Origin: Prunella strophiata
Lineage: Eukaryota; Chordata; Aves; Passeriformes; Prunellidae
Length of the DNA stretch: 64,000 nucleotides
Assembly (NCBI GenBank): GCA_036583965.1
Contig: JAZBQD010000014.1
Location: forward strand, 66,494,395-66,558,394
Direction of reading: 5' to 3'
Shown here: positions 62,130 to 64,000 of the stretch, one piece after another
Position numbering within the stretch: position 1 is the stretch's first letter
How the letters are laid out: the number at the start of each line of letters is the position of its first letter
Made by a program: the position numbers and the translations under genes
Notes under the pieces: generated by a model
What the model saw: the letters and a program-made list of their open reading frames with translations, nothing else
What the model was told of the DNA's origin: nothing
The model's database searches: none

Positions 62130-62610
62130 CTGACTCCAAGCAACACAGGACCACAGCTGACGAAAGCCTCAACGTGGCAACGTCCCAACAAATGTCCCCT
62201 CAGATGTCCCCTTGTGAGCCAATCGCTCCTCTTTGCCACCAAGCTGATGTGTCAGCTGTGACTTTCCGAGGAGCTCCGAGTAATGGGATCAGCTAATGTT
62301 CAGCACACGGAGAAATTCCATATCATTCTCCTCTCTAAAAATACCGCCGGCTGCCGCTAGAGCTGCTCAGCAGTGATGAATAGCTGAAGGGACAAGCAGG
62401 TCTCTAAATTTGCTTCATATCTGACAGCCCTTCATCAGATATGGGTAATGGATCCTACTTACTCCAGACTACTGTACACTGCGAGGCTCTTTCCCACCGC
62501 GAGAATATATACGTTCGGTATGGGCTTCCTAATGATCGCGATTTTTTTCTTCCCCATTAAGTCAAGCTGATTACACATTAAAAAGCTGTTAGTAAATTTT
62601 GAAACGTTAC
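62130..62610. promoter_or_regulatory. Candidate enhancer or conserved noncoding element
   Basis: The block retains many CpGs (GACGAAAG, CAACGTGG, CAACGTCC, AATCGCTCC, TTCCGAGG, CTCCGAG, ACACGGAG, ACCGCCGG, GCCGC, TGCGAGG, CACCGCGAG, TACGTTCGG, GATCGCGAT) and dense AT-box motifs such as CATTAAG and GATTACAC. It includes a perfect 9-base inverted repeat. There is no coding frame of note. The composition is what deeply conserved developmental enhancers often show, and CELF2 is a gene of the kind that carries them, but conservation itself cannot be seen from one sequence. Confidence 0.4.
62416..62443. repeat. Perfect inverted repeat, 9-base arms
   Basis: CATATCTGA at 62416-62424 and TCAGATATG at 62435-62443 are exact reverse complements, separated by 10 bases. 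It may be a paired binding site or a small hairpin. Confidence 0.9.
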
Positions 62611-62623
62611 TAATTCAGGCAAA

Positions 62624-62638
62624 AAAAAAAAAAAAAAG
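62624..62638 (+). repeat. Poly(A) tract
   Basis: A run of about 16 A in the intron, at the edge of the enhancer-like block. No retrocopy is visible in front of it. Confidence 0.8.
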
Positions 62639-63266
62639 GGCATGTTTGGTCTTCAAATGCACCTCCATGCTTCTATCAGAGGTCTCAATTGACTTCTAGG
62701 GATTTGCCTCGAGTGTTGCAAGTGTGCGCATCTTATAAATGCACGCAGCTAATTATCTTCAATGACTTTAGCAGATTCACTCACTTAATACATGGGTATG
62801 TCTTTCCTGGGTATACAGCATTACAGAATTTTATTTCCTGAAGGTCATTTGATGACTTTATGTGATTTTTTTTTGTGTTTGTGTGTGTACATTTTTAATA
62901 AGGTCCCATTTCTGAATCAGGAAAAAGAGCATTCAGTGAGACAAAGCGTATTTACTGCATATCTAGGGATCTCCAGATTGGCAATTATATCATAATTGTT
63001 TTTAAATTCTAAAAAAGGGGGTGGAGTGGGGAGGTAAGAGATAATTAAGTCACATGAACAGGACCCAAATTGCATTTGCTCTCATTTTTGTTGTGAACAA
63101 TATCAGTTTAATTGAATCATCTGTAATTCTTCTTACTTATTTTTTTTTTTTTCAGCCTGCAGGAATGCATACAAGACATTATGAGAGGCTGGCTGGCAAA
63201 TGTCTTGAGAGCAGAGATTTCAAGTATCCATAGGATTTTTAAGAAATCAGCAGACAAGATATGTCC

Positions 63267-63269
<3 letters not shown>

Positions 63270-63300
<31 letters not shown>
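63270..63300 (+). repeat. (GT)n microsatellite
   Basis: About 15 GT units; complementary to the CA repeat that follows at 63441-63475. Confidence 0.96.
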
Positions 63301-63302
<2 letters not shown>

Positions 63303-63440
63303 GCACACAAACATGCCAGGGAGGGTGGAGAGGAAGGATGGCCTCTGGCAAATTGGTGTCTGTCAGCTAACAAACCTTGATTTCACTATTAATGTCATGG
63401 TTCACCACACAAAAGCTTTCAGCAAGCATCAGCTCTGCTA

Positions 63441-63507
63441 TACACACACACACAACACACACACACACACACACTCATATATATATTTTTGTATATATAT
63501 ATACACA
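63441..63507 (+). repeat. (CA)n and (TA)n compound microsatellite
   Basis: Two CA runs split by one missing C, then ATATATAT, TTTTTG and a second TA run, ending in ACACAC. Confidence 0.95.
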
Positions 63508-63875
63508 CTGGCTGCCTTCAGTCAAGCTGGCCTGTCATATTCAATGCATCACTGAAACAATGGAATGGGCAGAGTCTCTCCTAATTTGATTAGCAAAGCA
63601 TTTTTTCGGTAATAATTGATTTGACTAACATTAGTTTCTGTGTTTTTAATAAAGAGAAAATCTTCATGATTTAAATGGCTTTTGTTAATGAAAGAGACCC
63701 TCACTGATCTGAAATCAAATCATGTTGCTTGCAGTCAACACTAGAACTAGAGAAAAAGCTAAGAAAATAATAATAGCACCTAATCCATAATCTCTCTAGT
63801 GCAAAATGAAGGATTCCAGCATATCTGGGGGCTTCATGAACTGAAATGCCATCCTTAAAAAACTGCATTGCTGAA

Positions 63876-64000
63876 TAAGGGCAGAGCACCTGATGTAATC
63901 TACCTGGAGCTGTGCAAAGCATTTGACACTGTCCCACACAACATCCTTGTCTCTGAGCTGGATTAGATGGATGGGCCACTCAGTGGATAAGGAATGGGCT
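63876..64000 (+). mobile_element. CR1 LINE reverse-transcriptase fragment, runs off the window
   Basis: The plus strand matches the CR1 ORF2 coding region, not its 3' tail. Translated it reads PDVIYLELCKAFDTVPHNIL, matching the CR1 polymerase block that contains motif A (usually YLDFSKAFDTVSHNIL). The motif Asp is kept in AFDTV, but DFS has become ELC. An in-frame stop follows at about 63964, so the copy is dead. It continues beyond position 64000. Confidence 0.88.

Larger units (their letters stand above)
62639..63875. other. Intronic sequence, no gene seen
   Basis: Apart from the microsatellites, this is unique AT-rich sequence with a T run at 63140-63152. No exon is supported. Confidence 0.55.
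28747..64000 (-). other. CELF2: CELF2 intron upstream of the exon (partial)
   Basis: From the acceptor to the high-coordinate end I see no exon encoding the known alternative CELF2 N-termini (for example the short peptide MRNEELLLS that joins to NGTANK). CELF2 in vertebrates has several first exons spread over a long distance, so a 35 kb or longer intron here is expected. The stretch holds CR1 copies, microsatellites, a CpG-dense patch and CpG-retaining blocks listed separately. Confidence 0.7.

Noticed and set aside
63181..63589. Frames of 124 and 70 codons
   Set aside because: They owe their length to GT, CA and TA microsatellites, giving Val-Cys and Thr-His repeats.
28747..64000. CELF2 alternative first exons (for example ending MRNEELLLS)
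   Set aside because: No matching sequence was found on the minus strand; they probably lie beyond position 64000.
1..64000. CRISPR arrays, operons, tRNA or rRNA genes, endogenous retroviruses
   Set aside because: No regularly spaced repeats with unique spacers, no tRNA-like cloverleaf or rRNA core, no LTR pairs or retroviral coding motifs were seen. The only polymerase-like motif belongs to CR1.

Overview
The window looks like a piece of a bird nuclear genome. It is AT-rich, almost free of coding sequence, and carries many copies of the CR1 LINE. Several CR1 copies end in the ATTCTATG-type tail typical of avian and other sauropsid CR1 elements, and simple repeats are abundant. I cannot name the species. 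There are no bacterial-style genes, operons, CRISPR arrays or recognisable RNA genes. Most open reading frames here are what AT-rich intron or antisense repeat produces by chance. || One real coding exon is visible, on the minus strand at 28550-28746. It encodes the start of the first RNA-recognition motif of CELF2 (CUGBP Elav-like family member 2), an RNA-binding splicing, stability and translation regulator. The exon has a good branch point, pyrimidine tract and AG acceptor, and a rather weak GT donor. RRM1 is cut in two by the downstream intron: RNP2 lies here, RNP1 must lie in the next exon, which I did not find in positions 1-28549. I found no upstream CELF2 exon in 28747-64000 either. 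The whole window is therefore best read as one internal CELF2 exon between two very long introns, with transcription running from high to low coordinates. || Layout. 1-28549 is downstream intron with CR1 copies at 6688-7055, 7336-7668, 22240-23300 (old), 25990-26058 and 27071-27212, a (TA)n tract at 11075-11133, and a 248-codon open frame of unknown meaning at 14313-15059. 28550-28746 is the CELF2 exon. 28747-64000 is upstream intron with CR1 copies at 36681-36960, 59014-59660, 59796-59938 and 63876-64000. It also holds a large purine/pyrimidine block at 32476-32880, a CpG-dense patch at 39480-39735, and an enhancer-like CpG-retaining block at 62130-62610. || Three C-run tracts on the plus strand (1329-1354, 29727-29756, 32608-32856) become G-rich in the CELF2 transcript and fit G-quadruplex patterns; one sits about 1 kb upstream of the exon. 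I did not find a clearly new biological system. The best leads are the CpG-dense patch (possible alternative promoter, exon or retrocopy), the enhancer-like block with a perfect inverted repeat, the intronic G-quadruplex motifs, and the weak donor with an open read-through frame at the exon.
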